From positions 1 through 25,030 of the forward strand of contig JAEZHY010000242.1 of assembly GCA_023416335.1 (NCBI GenBank): a stretch of DNA of 25,030 nt, written 5' to 3'. The notes under the pieces are model-generated. The model was given only the letters and a program-made list of their open reading frames with translations. It searched no databases and had not been told where the DNA came from. Position 1 is the first letter of the stretch. Each line of letters begins with the position of its first letter. The stretch is from Pseudomonadota bacterium. Its GTDB lineage: Bacteria > Desulfobacterota > Syntrophobacteria > Syntrophobacterales > Syntrophobacteraceae. Below, in pieces: positions 1 through 8,149 of this stretch. A program made the translations under genes and the position numbers.

Positions 1-17
1 GCTTTAAGGAAATACGC

Positions 18-63
18 CGCTGGTTCCCAAGGTCCGCCTTGGGAACCCCGCCCCGGCAGGCCG
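18..63. repeat. Palindromic intergenic repeat, copy 1
   Basis: A perfect 11-bp inverted repeat (GGTTCCCAAGG at 22-32, CCTTGGGAACC at 37-47) with a TCCG loop, inside a 46-base unit that recurs at 7891-7936. The two copies agree at about 40 of 46 positions. The innermost stem pair is G-C here and C-G in copy 2, a compensatory swap. It runs directly into a second perfect palindrome at 61-75. It is probably a mobile or REP-type extragenic element; its function is unknown. Confidence 0.75.
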
Positions 64-75
64 GATAGTATCCGG
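61..75. repeat. Perfect 15-base palindrome
   Basis: CCGGATA-G-TATCCGG is a perfect dyad that overlaps the end of repeat copy 1. A related dyad (GGATAC, five bases, GTATCC) lies at 8029-8045, downstream of copy 2. The two palindrome types may therefore belong to one composite element. Confidence 0.6.
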
Positions 76-204
76 TACGAGCTGTCCAAAATACTTGGCC
101 TACCGGGATGGGGTCATTAAAGCAACATTATTGCCCTGAAGACCGGGTATCCAGCCTACACGGCTCCGCTCTCCTTACAAAAGAATTGTCCGGGAAAGGG
201 GCTT

Positions 205-1311
205 CTACTGGGCCGCAGCAGGCCGTTCCGCCTGCGCAAGATCCTCTTCCACGTAGCGCAGGGCTGCTTCGAGCAACTCGGCCCGAGGGTAGTCGTTCTT
301 GTCCGCAAGCGCGGCGAATATGGGAGATTTCTCGCTGCTGATCGGCATGGCCACCGCGAGATGGTCTGCATTCGGATAGCCCAGCAGGACCGATCCCGGA
401 ATGATTGCATCGGAGCACAGCACCATACTGTCGTTTACCGGGTCCGTTTTGGAGAGTATGTCGTGGAAGGGAAGCTGAATACGCGAAGTATTCTCCCGGG
501 AAGCAAACGCAGCCAGGGAATAGTACCTCACTCCTTTGGGTAGTGGATTAGCGGAGAGCCACGCGATTCGGATATTCCGGCGCAGACTCTCAACAGCTTC
601 CGCGCCTTCTCCCGGCGGGCAGGACGAGAGCGGTATCTGGTGAGCCAACTTCAAGAGGAAATCTGGGAATGCATCAGCAAGCGGAGATCCGTTCACAGCG
701 CCCGAGAAGCTGATGACCGCGGCGGTCCGTTCGGCGACGGCCGGATATTTCACCAGCGCTTCGAGTGTATCCACGGTGCCTTTTGAATGCGTGGCAAATA
801 TGATCCTTTCCCCGGAAGGCATCCCCATGACGGCATCCCGGATAAGGTCGGCGTTTACCGCACTCGACCTGCGCCCTTTGGTCTGGATGTAATCGGTCTT
901 ATAGCCGAGTCCTTCCAGTCGCGACCGCGTGTCGGAAAAAGCTGTGGATACCTCCGCAATGCATTCGGCCAGAAGACCCGGAACGATTACGACGCGAAAG
1001 TTCCCGCTGGACGACCCCACAGCAACGGGTTTTCCCGTCTCAGCAGGTTCGCCCGATAGTTTCCAGAGCATCGAGCCGTCGTCATAAGGCGCACCCGATA
1101 GATGCTTTGCAGACCGAACAGCCAGGACTTCCCTGAAGATCTCCCGGAAACGGCCGCGACCGTCAACAATTCCCGCCTGCGTTGTCGGAACAAGCACGGA
1201 GGGGGCAATGTTTTGCGGCAAGGGAACAGTCCGGACAACGCAAGAAGCCAGGAGCGGTGCCGTACAGGCGGCAATCAACAGTGACGCGAAACGAACTCGA
1301 ACCGTAGACAT
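205..1311 (-). CDS. Lipoprotein alpha/beta hydrolase (lipase/esterase-like)
   Basis: A 368-residue predicted envelope lipoprotein hydrolase. The N-terminus has a basic start, a hydrophobic stretch and a lipobox ending LLASC (Cys24), so it should be lipidated and exported. The hydrolase core begins near residue 107 (VVIVPGLL, a typical beta-strand plus oxyanion region). A nucleophile elbow ATHSKG puts Ser at 176. The candidate acid is Asp301 and the candidate base is His317 in NADHLAV, an order that fits the alpha/beta-hydrolase triad. I chose ATG at 1309-1311 because AAGGGA lies about seven bases upstream; an in-frame GTG at 1341 would add ten residues before a good signal peptide. The substrate cannot be read from the sequence. 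No operon partner is seen; the gene stands alone on the minus strand. Confidence 0.85.
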   Translation of the reverse strand: MSTVRVRFASLLIAACTAPLLASCVVRTVPLPQNIAPSVLVPTTQAGIVDGRGRFREIFREVLAVRSAKHLSGAPYDDGSMLWKLSGEPAETGKPVAVGSSSGNFRVVIVPGLLAECIAEVSTAFSDTRSRLEGLGYKTDYIQTKGRRSSAVNADLIRDAVMGMPSGERIIFATHSKGTVDTLEALVKYPAVAERTAAVISFSGAVNGSPLADAFPDFLLKLAHQIPLSSCPPGEGAEAVESLRRNIRIAWLSANPLPKGVRYYSLAAFASRENTSRIQLPFHDILSKTDPVNDSMVLCSDAIIPGSVLLGYPNADHLAVAMPISSEKSPIFAALADKNDYPRAELLEAALRYVEEDLAQAERPAAAQ

Positions 1312-1653
1312 CCGGTGATCCCTTTGTAATCGGAGCTGCACACCGGAGAAGTACCATCCCCGGCAGCAGCAGTTTAATATCTGTCAATCCTGTGGGCGTG
1401 CAGCGGATTTCCACGGCACTCCCGATTTCACTTCTTAAATAAAGCAGAATCGGCACGTCTCCCAAGGAGACCTCGTCAAACCCGGGAGAGCGCCGCGTAA
1501 CAGCCTCATTGTCACATGACCCAGCCAGGTGGAATCGTGCGGGAAGAGGAAAAACGAGTTGGTGCAAGCATAGAGTCCATGCCTGCACTATCGGCCTGTC
1601 GGGACGAAGTGCCAGGCGTGGAGTTCATTGGCGCCAACTTAGCAGACTCCTTC

Positions 1654-1677
1654 TATTTAACCCCTTTAGGGTAAATA
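1654..1677. repeat. REP-like hairpin, module A
   Basis: TATTTA-a-CCC, loop CTTTA, GGG-TAAATA gives a nine-pair stem with one bulged A. Its layout (AT outer stem, GC inner stem, short loop) matches the palindrome at 1734-1760, so both look like modules of one repeat. Confidence 0.6.
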
Positions 1678-1699
1678 GGATCGTGGGGCACACTCTTTT

Positions 1700-1760
1700 C
1701 CCAGGGTGACGCTTCGCTGACCCTGGGCTGAAATTATTTAGCGCTTTCAGCGCAAAAATA
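1700..1760. repeat. Composite REP-like palindrome, modules B and C
   Basis: Module B is CCCAGGGT (1700-1707) paired with ACCCTGGG (1720-1727). It is followed by module C, an outer TTATTT/AAATAA stem around GCGCT (1741-1745) and AGCGC (1749-1753). From memory, composites of this form (a CCCAGGGT stem followed by an AT-flanked GC hairpin) are scattered between genes in several bacterial phyla and resemble REP elements mobilised by RAYT transposases. No transposase gene is present in this window. Confidence 0.65.
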
Positions 1761-1826
1761 ACCGGGCTCGCTTAAGTTGACGCATATGAGTGTGGAGCCT
1801 GGGAACAAGCGGTTTCAGTTCACAGC

Positions 1827-2420
1827 TCACTGTTCACTCAAAAGCATCTGCGCCAACTCTTTTCCCGCCCGGTACGCCTCTTCCAGGTACTCCGGATGCT
1901 CCATAACCTCGCCGGCTCCGTCCAGCCGCCGATATAGTAGACTTTTCCACAGCTGCATGTCCCATGCATCCAGGAAATATTTCATGGTCATCATGATTCC
2001 GTCAAAAAGACGTGCTCCACCCGTAGCTCCAACCGCTATGAACAAGGCTTTGCGCGCAGGCTCCCGAAGTCCGAACGGCGCCTTGTCGACCAGATACTTT
2101 TTTGCCCACTGGGCCTGGCTGCGGTCCATGAAAATTTTCGTCTGAGCGCTCACCGTGTAAAAGAAGACCGGCGATGCCAGCATCAGTGCATCACAGGCAA
2201 GAAGCCGGTCGTGCAGTTCCTGAAAATCATCTCTAATGGCGCAGCGGCCTGTCTTCCCGCAGGCATAAATCTCGAGGCACGGAGAAATCGAAAGATCCCG
2301 CAAAAACACCTCATCGATCTGGACATTGGAGTCCAAAGCCCCTCGTACTGCGTTTTTGAGAAGAGTCGATGTGTTTCCGTTCCTTCTGGGGCTCCCGTAA
2401 ACTGCCAGGATATTCTTCAA
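1827..2420 (-). CDS. Flavodoxin-fold NAD(P)H-dependent FMN reductase / iron-sulfur flavoprotein-like
   Basis: A 197-residue cytoplasmic flavoprotein. It opens with a beta strand and the phosphate-binding loop GSPRRNGNTSTLL (residues 9-21), typical of NADPH-dependent FMN reductases and the Isf/WrbA-like flavodoxin fold. Residues around 47-64 carry three cysteines followed by IRDD. This resembles the cluster-binding segment of Isf proteins but with wider spacing and one Cys fewer, so a [4Fe-4S] cluster is doubtful. ASPVFFYTVSAQTKIFMDR is the usual active-site loop of the family. The start is TTG at 2418-2420, with GAGG seven bases upstream; there is no better ATG. It is divergent from thioredoxin reductase, suggesting a shared redox role. 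The exact substrate is unknown. Confidence 0.85.
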   Translation of the reverse strand: MKNILAVYGSPRRNGNTSTLLKNAVRGALDSNVQIDEVFLRDLSISPCLEIYACGKTGRCAIRDDFQELHDRLLACDALMLASPVFFYTVSAQTKIFMDRSQAQWAKKYLVDKAPFGLREPARKALFIAVGATGGARLFDGIMMTMKYFLDAWDMQLWKSLLYRRLDGAGEVMEHPEYLEEAYRAGKELAQMLLSEQ

Positions 2421-2527
2421 CTGAAGACCTCACTATTTTTTGAATATCAGCATCTCAAAGCGTGCAATCATGATATTCGCCTGATGTCTGTCCGATTGCA
2501 GGAGCATCCCCTCTGCGATCATCGAGC

Positions 2528-2535
2528 ATTATAAT
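2528..2535. promoter_or_regulatory. Symmetric -10-like element between divergent genes
   Basis: ATTATAAT reads as a perfect TATAAT hexamer on both strands, placed between the minus-strand flavoprotein gene and trxB. I find no convincing -35 box at proper spacing on either strand, so promoter activity is only suggested. Confidence 0.3.
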
Positions 2536-2597
2536 ATACGGCAAAGATCGTTTGCATGATACAGGTGCAGATTTAAATTAATTGGGAGAGTTTTTCT

Positions 2598-3545
2598 ATG
2601 CAATCAAACGATGACATGTATGACCTGATAATTCTCGGGGGCGGACCTGCCGGCCTTACTGCAGGCATGTACGCGATGAGGGCCGTACTCAAAACGGTCC
2701 TCATCGAAAAGGCCACTCCCGGCGGCCAGTTGGCAATCACGAAAGGGGTCGAGAACTATCCCGGTTTCGAGGAGATCAGCGGCCTGGACCTATCGGACAG
2801 ATTCCTCCGGCATGCGCAGTCGTACGGCCTTGAGGTGATCTACGACGAAGCTCTCGCTATAGAACCGGGCGCGGAATTTCATTCGGTGTCCCTGGGGAGC
2901 GGAAGAATACTTAGAGGGCATGCGCTGATAGTTGCGACCGGCGGTACCCCGCGGAAGCTGGCCATCCCCGGAGAGAATGAAAACCTGGGAAAGGGCGTAT
3001 CCTATTGCGCCAAATGTGACGGCTTTTTCTTCCAGGGCCGGGTCGTCACCGTTGTCGGAGGAGGAGACACTGCACTGGAGGAGGCGCTCTATCTCACCAA
3101 GCTCGCCTCGAAAGTATACATCGTACACCGACGCGACATCTTCAGAGCGAGCAAGATCCTGCAGGAAAGAGTTCGCGAATCCAAAGACATCGAACTGGTC
3201 CTCAATTCCCAGGTCACAAAGATATTTTCCGACGAGGAAGGGGTCATTTCCATTTCGGTTGACGATAATCTTACGGGAAAAACCAGGACTATCGAGACCG
3301 AAGGCGTGTTCATCTTTATCGGCCTTTTTCCGAATAATCAGATAGTTCCTCCCGGGGTCCAACTCGATGCGTCAGGGTATGCGAAAACGGACGACAAATG
3401 TGCAACCAATATTCCCGGAATTTTCGTTGCCGGCGACCTCAAGCAGAAGTACGCCAAACAAATCGTCATTGCTGCGGCGGAAGGATGCATTTCGGCGCTT
3501 GCCGCCGCAAGCTACATTGATGAAAAGAAGAACGAACGGAGATAA
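2598..3545 (+). CDS. trxB: Thioredoxin reductase (NADPH)
   Basis: A 315-residue FAD flavoprotein that passes electrons from NADPH to thioredoxin in the cytoplasm. The FAD-binding GGGPAGLTAGMYA is near residue 13. The redox-active CAKC is at residues 137-140 within YCAKCDGFFF; the usual middle residues are AT or AV, so Lys is a variant. The NADPH Rossmann motif GGGDTALEEA follows near residue 154, with HRRDIFRAS (basic residues that favour NADPH). The C-terminal FAD motif is GIFVAGDL. Length and domain order are normal. The ATG at 2598 has GGGAGAG seven bases upstream. No thioredoxin gene is adjacent. The CxxC variant leaves a small chance of a different disulfide partner. Confidence 0.93.
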   Translation: MQSNDDMYDLIILGGGPAGLTAGMYAMRAVLKTVLIEKATPGGQLAITKGVENYPGFEEISGLDLSDRFLRHAQSYGLEVIYDEALAIEPGAEFHSVSLGSGRILRGHALIVATGGTPRKLAIPGENENLGKGVSYCAKCDGFFFQGRVVTVVGGGDTALEEALYLTKLASKVYIVHRRDIFRASKILQERVRESKDIELVLNSQVTKIFSDEEGVISISVDDNLTGKTRTIETEGVFIFIGLFPNNQIVPPGVQLDASGYAKTDDKCATNIPGIFVAGDLKQKYAKQIVIAAAEGCISALAAASYIDEKKNERR

Positions 3546-3809
3546 GCCTGCCTCCTTACCGTCCCTCTACAGTTTTGCCTTCTTGGCATTCCTGTCAAAG
3601 CCCAACCACTCGCATAGTCACGATCGAGTTTGAGCCGTTTTTGGCGAATTTTTCGCATATAGGAAAAATTTTCCTGGCTTTTTTCTGTAAGCGGAAGTAA
3701 ATGGCAATCCGCTATTTGCATCGCTACTCAACCCAGGAAAAATTACGGAGAAAAGCGTTATGTGAAAGCTGGCACCACGTTATTCATCCCCGAGAGATAG
3801 CAAACTACA

Positions 3810-3836
3810 TTGACAAGACTGCGTATTATTTATAAA
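3810..3836 (+). promoter_or_regulatory. Candidate sigma-70 promoter for fdhAB
   Basis: A perfect TTGACA (3810-3815) is followed by TATAAA (3831-3836). The 15-base spacer is short, although shifted -10 readings give 16 or 17. I looked for a sigma-54 site (GG and GC ten bases apart) in this gap and found none. Confidence 0.4.
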
Positions 3837-3916
3837 ACTGATCTCGAGTTGATGCCGCTGTAGGTTCATATCTCCGCTTCGTCTATTAAAAACTAACTGT
3901 CGGAAATATTTCGTGT

Positions 3917-3950
3917 ATGCAACTTCTCGGGAGAAGGTATTGCATTTTTC
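3917..3950 (+). terminator. Terminator-like hairpin inside the fdh leader
   Basis: ATGCAA-CTTCT, loop CGGG, AGAAG-(gta)-TTGCAT gives an 11-pair stem with a three-base bulge. The stem runs straight into a T tract, the form of an intrinsic terminator. It lies about 130 bases before fdhA and downstream of the candidate promoter at 3810. It could end trxB transcription or act as an attenuator of fdhAB. Confidence 0.55.
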
Positions 3951-4081
3951 TAGTATGTGGATTGCGAAATAAATAACAATCGAAAGGAGGACTCCCAACT
4001 CTCCACAGTTCCATTTTGTCTTGCATCTAAATTATGTCCGGCCTGATCTTCAGGTATTGAATCTAATTGGAGGACGTTGGT

Positions 4082-7000
4082 ATGAAACTGACACGGAGAA
4101 ATTTTCTCAAAATCTCCGGTGCTGCAACTGCGGGCCTTGCTCTCAATGGACTGGGGTTGGATTTCCGACCGGTTGAGGCATACGCCTGGGAGCTGCGCAC
4201 CAAAGATGCAAAGGAAACTCCCAGCATCTGCTGCTTCTGCGCTGTCGGGTGCGGAATCCTTTGTCACACGGATAAGAAAACCGGGAAAGTCATCTATACG
4301 GAAGGCGATGCGGATCATCCGATAAACGGCGGCGCTCTTTGTGCCAAGGGCGCTTCTTCTTATCAGATCGCGCAGAACGAAAAGCGGGCAATGAATGTCC
4401 TTTACCGCGCGCCCAACAGCGACAAATGGCAGGTAAAAAAATGGGACTGGGCCCTCGGTGAAATCGCCAAACGCGTCAAGAAGACCCGCGATGCATCATT
4501 CGTCGAAAAGAATGCACAGGGACAGGTAGTCAACCGGTGCGAAGGCATCGCTTCCGTTGGAAGCGCCGCAATGGACAACGAGGAGTGCTGGCTCTACCAG
4601 ACCATGCTCCGATCCCTCGGGCTCGTGTATATCGAGCATCAGGCACGAATCTGACACAGCGCCACTGTAGCGGCTCTGGGAGAGTCGTTCGGACGCGGTG
4701 CAATGACCAATCACTGGATAGACCTCGGAAACAGTGACTGCATCCTCATCATGGGCAGCAATGCCGCGGAAAACCACCCGATATCGTTCCGCTGGGTCAT
4801 GAAGGCCAAGGACAACGGAGCCACGGTCATCCACGTCGATCCGCGCTATACGCGCACATCGACCAAGGCTGACATATACGCTCCCCTGCGGTCCGGGACC
4901 GACATCGCCTTCCTGGGCGGAATGATCAAGTACATCCTTGAAAACGACAAATTCTTCAAGGATTACGTTCTGAACTATACAAATGCCTCCTACATCGTCG
5001 GGGAAAAGTATGGTTTCAAGGACGGCCTCTTCTCCGGGTTCAACTCTGAGAAGAAAGCTTACGACGCGTCCACCTGGGCGTACGAGATGGACGAAAAAGG
5101 AATTCCCAAGAAAGATCCGTCCTACCAGAACCCCCGTTGCGTCATGCAACTCATGAAGAATCACTACTCGCGCTACGATCTCGATACCGTTTCATCGATC
5201 ACGGGAACTCCGAAAGAGGACCTGCTCAAGGTATACGAATCCTACAGCGCGACCGGCACCCCCGATAAAGCCGGAACGATCATGTACGCCATGGGCTGGT
5301 GCCAGCATACGGTAGGCGTTCAGAATATCCGCGCGATGTCCATCATCCAGCTTCTGCTCGGCAACATGGGGATCGCCGGAGGCGGCGTTAACGCTCTCCG
5401 CGGCGAGTCCAACGTACAGGGTTCGACAGATGCGGGTCTGCTCTTCCACATCCTGCCGGGTTATAATCCCGTTCCGACGGCCTCACTTGCTACCCTGGCG
5501 GACTACAACAAGAAGAACACCCCCACATCGAAAGATCCTCTCAGCGCCAACTGGTGGCAGAATCGTCCCAAGTACATCGTGAGCTTCCTGAAGTCGCTTT
5601 ACGGCGATGCGGCAAAGGCTGAAAACGAATTCGCCTACAGCTGGCTTCCCAAGCTCGAGGATGGTAAGCAGTACAGCTGGCTCGATCTTTTCGACGCCAT
5701 GTATAACAAGCAGATCAAAGGCTTTTTCGCCTGGGGCATGAACCCTGCCTGCAGCGGGGCCAATTCCAACAAGACCCGAGAAGCTCTTACCAACCTGGAC
5801 TGGCTGGTCAACGTCAATGTCTTCGACAACGAGACGGCGTCCTTCTGGAAGGGCCCCGGGATGAATCCCAAGCAGATCAAGACGGAAGTTTTCTTCCTCC
5901 CCTGTGCGGCTTTCCTCGAAAAGGAAGGTTCAATTGCCAACAGCGGAAGATGGGCTCAGTGGCGCTATAAGGCCCAGGAACCGCCCGGAATGGCAAAGCC
6001 CGACGGCGACATCATGTACGAGCTTTTCCTGCAGATTCGCGATCTTTACAAGAAAGACAAGAAAGCGAAATTTCCGACCCCCATTCTGAATCTGAAATGG
6101 GACTATGCGACCAACCACAACTTTGATCCGCACATTGTTGCCAAGGCAATAAACGGCTATTGGACAACGGACAAGACCATCGGCGACAAGACCTACAAGA
6201 AGGGCGAACAGGTAGCCGCCTTTGCAATGCTCCAGGACGACGGATCTACCTCCTGCGGAAGCTGGATCTACTGCCAGAGCTACAATCAGGACGGCAACAA
6301 CATGGCCCGCAGGGACAAAAGCGATCCGAGCGGGATCGGCCTCTATCCCAAGTGGTCGTGGGCATGGCCCGTGAACCGCAGGATCATATACAACCGCGCC
6401 TCGGTTGACCCAACCGGCAAACCCTGGAACCCGAAAAGAGTGGTCGTGGAGTATGTGGGCGAAGTCAAGGACGGCAAGTACGTTTCCGGCAGCTGGAAAG
6501 GCGACGTCCCCGACGGCCCGTGGCCGCCTCTGAAGAACCCGGACGGCTCCGCCAGAGAAGACGGAAGACTGGCTTACATCATGAAGCCGGACGGCTATGC
6601 TTCCATCTTCGGCCCCGGTTTGAAAGACGGCCCGTTCCCCGAGCATTACGAGCCTCTCGAATGCCCGGTTGAGAAGCATCCTTTCAGCCCGCAGCTAAAC
6701 AACCCTGTCGCGGCAACCTTCAAGACCCCGAAGGACATCGTCAAGGCCTGCGATCCCCGGTTCCCGTTCATCGGCACCACTTATCGTGTCACCGAGCACT
6801 GGCAGACGGGCGTCCTGACCAGATGGCTTCCGTGGCTCGTTGAAGCCGAACCTCAGTTGTTCGTCGAAATGAGCGAACAGCTTGCTTCGCTGAGGTCGAT
6901 CAAGAACGGCGAAAAGGTGATTGTCGAATCGCCGAGAGGTTCGCTCGAAGCGGTTGCAATCGTTACAAAGCGCATCAAACCCTTCAAAGTGCAGGGGAAC

Positions 7001-7159
7001 GATGTGCACATGGTTGGCCTGCCCTGGCATTACGGATGGGTCCATCCGCCGGATGGAGGCGACAGCGCAAATCTGCTGACTCCGTCGGTAGGAGATCCGA
7101 ACACCCGTATTCCGGAATCGAAGGCATTCATGGTCAACGTGCGGAAGAAAGGGGCATAA
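4082..7159 (+). CDS. fdhA: Selenocysteine-containing formate dehydrogenase, catalytic alpha subunit (Tat-exported)
   Basis: A 1025-residue enzyme that oxidises formate (or reduces CO2) at a Mo or W bis-MGD centre in the periplasm. The N-terminus has a twin-arginine signal (TRRNFLK, residues 4-10, then a hydrophobic stretch). Cys50, Cys53, Cys57 and Cys87 fit the single [4Fe-4S] cluster. The in-frame TGA at 4652-4654 (codon 191) falls exactly where this family has selenocysteine: the context is HQARI-U-HS, followed in frame by FGRGAMTNHW, both family signatures. A SECIS-like hairpin follows. The C-terminal part (from about residue 890) is the molybdopterin-dinucleotide-binding barrel. I chose ATG 4082 over the in-frame TTG at 4067 because GGAGG lies eight bases before it. 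fdhB follows after three bases. Whether the metal is W or Mo cannot be read from sequence. Confidence 0.95.
4652..4654 (+). other. UGA selenocysteine codon in fdhA
   Basis: This TGA sits between HQARI and HSATVAALGESFGRGAMTNHW in one continuous frame. E. coli FdnG has the same arrangement, with Sec followed by the conserved His. Homology continues undisturbed on both sides, so it is a recoded codon and not a broken gene. Recoding implies selA, selB, selC and selD elsewhere in the genome. Confidence 0.93.
4669..4689 (+). promoter_or_regulatory. Bacterial SECIS-like hairpin
   Basis: AGCGGCTCT (4669-4677) pairs with AGAGTCGTT (4681-4689), nine pairs including two G-U, around a GGG loop. The loop begins 24 bases after the last base of the UGA codon. 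Bacterial SECIS elements need an apical stem-loop a few tens of bases downstream, with a G among the first loop bases, which this meets. It should be bound by SelB. Confidence 0.75.
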
Positions 7160-7162
7160 GCC

Positions 7163-7843
7163 ATGGCAGGTAAGAGCATCTTCATAGATACAACGCGCTG
7201 TACCGCCTGCAGAGGCTGCCAGATCGCATGCAAAAACTGGAATCAGAATGCAGCTTCAGCGACGAAGAACCTTGGGAGCCACCAGAACCCTCCCGATCTG
7301 GACGGCAACACCTTCAAGCTGGTCCGGTTCAATGAGGTGGAAAACGACGGCAAAGTAGGATGGTATTTCTTTCCCGACCAGTGCCGTCATTGCCTCGAAC
7401 CTCCGTGCAAGGATACCGCCGAAGGGTACGTTACCGACTCGGTTATCCAGGACGAAGCGACTGGGGCCATTGTATATAAGGAAAACATCAAAGAGGCGCC
7501 CTTTGACGAAGTCAAGCAGAGCTGCCCCTACGATATTCCGAGAGTCAACGCAAAGTCCCAGCCGGTTAAATGCACGATGTGCATCGACCGAATCAGCAAC
7601 GGACTGAAGCCGGCATGCGTCAAAAGCTGCCCGACCGGAGCGATGAACTTCGGCGAACGTTCGGAAATACTCCAGATGGCGAAGGACAGACTCGCCGCAC
7701 TCAAGGAGAAATATCCGAAGGCGCAGCTTTTGGATGCCGATCAGGTCAGGGTTATCTACCTCGTGGCGGACGATCCGAAAAAGTACCACAAAAACGCTGT
7801 GGCGAGCCTGCAGCGGAGTAACGGGAAAGTCGCCACGGCATAA
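7163..7843 (+). CDS. fdhB: Formate dehydrogenase iron-sulfur beta subunit
   Basis: A 226-residue ferredoxin-like subunit that carries electrons away from FdhA. It has exactly 12 cysteines: 13, 16, 19, 23; 74, 77, 82; 121; 137, 140; 152, 156. This fits three [4Fe-4S] clusters, as in the Desulfovibrio gigas two-subunit enzyme, and not the four clusters of E. coli FdnH. There is no C-terminal membrane anchor and no signal peptide, so it is probably co-exported with FdhA through its partner's Tat signal. The ATG at 7163 is three bases after the fdhA stop, with GAAGAAAGGGG just upstream inside fdhA. No membrane cytochrome gene follows, so a soluble periplasmic cytochrome is the likely acceptor (inference). 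Confidence 0.93.
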   Translation: MAGKSIFIDTTRCTACRGCQIACKNWNQNAASATKNLGSHQNPPDLDGNTFKLVRFNEVENDGKVGWYFFPDQCRHCLEPPCKDTAEGYVTDSVIQDEATGAIVYKENIKEAPFDEVKQSCPYDIPRVNAKSQPVKCTMCIDRISNGLKPACVKSCPTGAMNFGERSEILQMAKDRLAALKEKYPKAQLLDADQVRVIYLVADDPKKYHKNAVASLQRSNGKVATA

Positions 7844-7850
7844 CGGCATA

Positions 7851-7880
7851 CAGGGGTGCGCGGTCGGGAGACCGCGCCCT
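7851..7880. repeat. Palindrome GCGCGGTC-GGGA-GACCGCGC
   Basis: A perfect eight-pair stem (7858-7865 and 7870-7877) with a GGGA loop, starting 15 bases after the fdhB stop. There is no T tract. It may act as an mRNA 3'-end stabiliser or be a REP-type repeat. Confidence 0.6.
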
Positions 7881-7890
7881 GACTCGAATT

Positions 7891-7936
7891 CGCTGGTTCC
7901 CAAGCTCCGGCTTGGGAACCCCCATCCCGCAGGCCG
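7891..7936. repeat. Palindromic intergenic repeat, copy 2
   Basis: The second copy of the 46-base unit at 18-63. GGTTCCCAAGC (7895-7905) pairs perfectly with GCTTGGGAACC (7910-7920) around TCCG. The closing pair is swapped relative to copy 1 while pairing is kept. The flanking CGCTGG and GCAGGCCG are also shared. Confidence 0.75.
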
Positions 7937-7999
7937 ATGGTCTGAGGCTTAACCTGCCGCTCTGCCGGCGCCTCCTCCGTTTGGCCTCTTGTGCTTACG

Positions 8000-8045
8000 T
8001 ACCCGGATTCGAGAATCCGGGTAGAACTGGATACCGGACGTATCC
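8000..8045. repeat. Two adjacent dyads
   Basis: TACCCGGATTC (8000-8010) and GAATCCGGGTA (8013-8023) form an 11-pair dyad with a two-base centre. This is too tight for a relaxed hairpin, so it may be a protein-binding operator-like site or a cruciform. GGATAC and GTATCC (8029-8034, 8040-8045) form a second dyad, related to the one at 61-75. Confidence 0.55.
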
Positions 8046-8119
8046 GGGAGGAATTCCGGAGAAACCGATTTCCAGGCGTGCGCCGCTGGATTACAATTTA
8101 AAGGTTGGGAATTTTTGCA

Positions 8120-8149
8120 GGAAGCCGGGATTATCCGGCTTCCCTTTTA
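8120..8149 (+). terminator. Terminator-like hairpin before fdhE
   Basis: GGAAGCCGG (8120-8128) pairs perfectly with CCGGCTTCC (8135-8143) around GATTAT, followed by CTTTT. It probably ends the fdhAB transcript. It leaves only 20 bases before the fdhE start, so fdhE would need read-through or processing. Confidence 0.6.

Larger units (their letters stand above)
1312..1826. other. Gene-free gap with REP-like palindromes
   Basis: About 515 bases between two minus-strand genes. I see no ORF here with believable protein sequence. The right half carries three palindromes (1654-1677, 1700-1727, 1734-1760), listed separately. The left half shows nothing recognisable apart from the promoter region expected for the hydrolase gene. 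Confidence 0.6.
3546..4081. other. Long non-coding leader upstream of fdhA
   Basis: A 536-base gap with no believable gene. It holds a perfect 15-base dyad at 3661-3675 (AGGAAAA-A-TTTTCCT), a candidate sigma-70 promoter at 3810-3836, a terminator-like hairpin at 3917-3950, and the fdhA ribosome site GGAGG at 4069-4073. The distance from the candidate promoter to fdhA implies a 5' leader of roughly 240 bases. Confidence 0.6.

Noticed and set aside
1163..1588. A 141-codon minus-strand ORF overlapping the start of the hydrolase gene
   Set aside because: It overlaps a real gene in another frame and shows no recognisable domain or ribosome site.
3691..3720. A sigma-54 promoter (TGGCA ... TTGCA) upstream of fdhA
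   Set aside because: GG and GC are 13 bases apart; sigma-54 needs ten.
3780..3998. A 72-codon minus-strand ORF in the fdh leader
   Set aside because: It has no domain and would overlap the promoter and the hairpin of the leader.
4652..4654. A stop codon that would split fdhA into two genes or make it a pseudogene
   Set aside because: Family signatures continue in the same frame on both sides and the position matches the family's selenocysteine; a SECIS-like hairpin follows.
4496..5164. A 222-codon minus-strand ORF inside fdhA
   Set aside because: A shadow of the strongly supported fdhA frame, as are the long minus-strand frames at 5930-6679 and 16067-16948.
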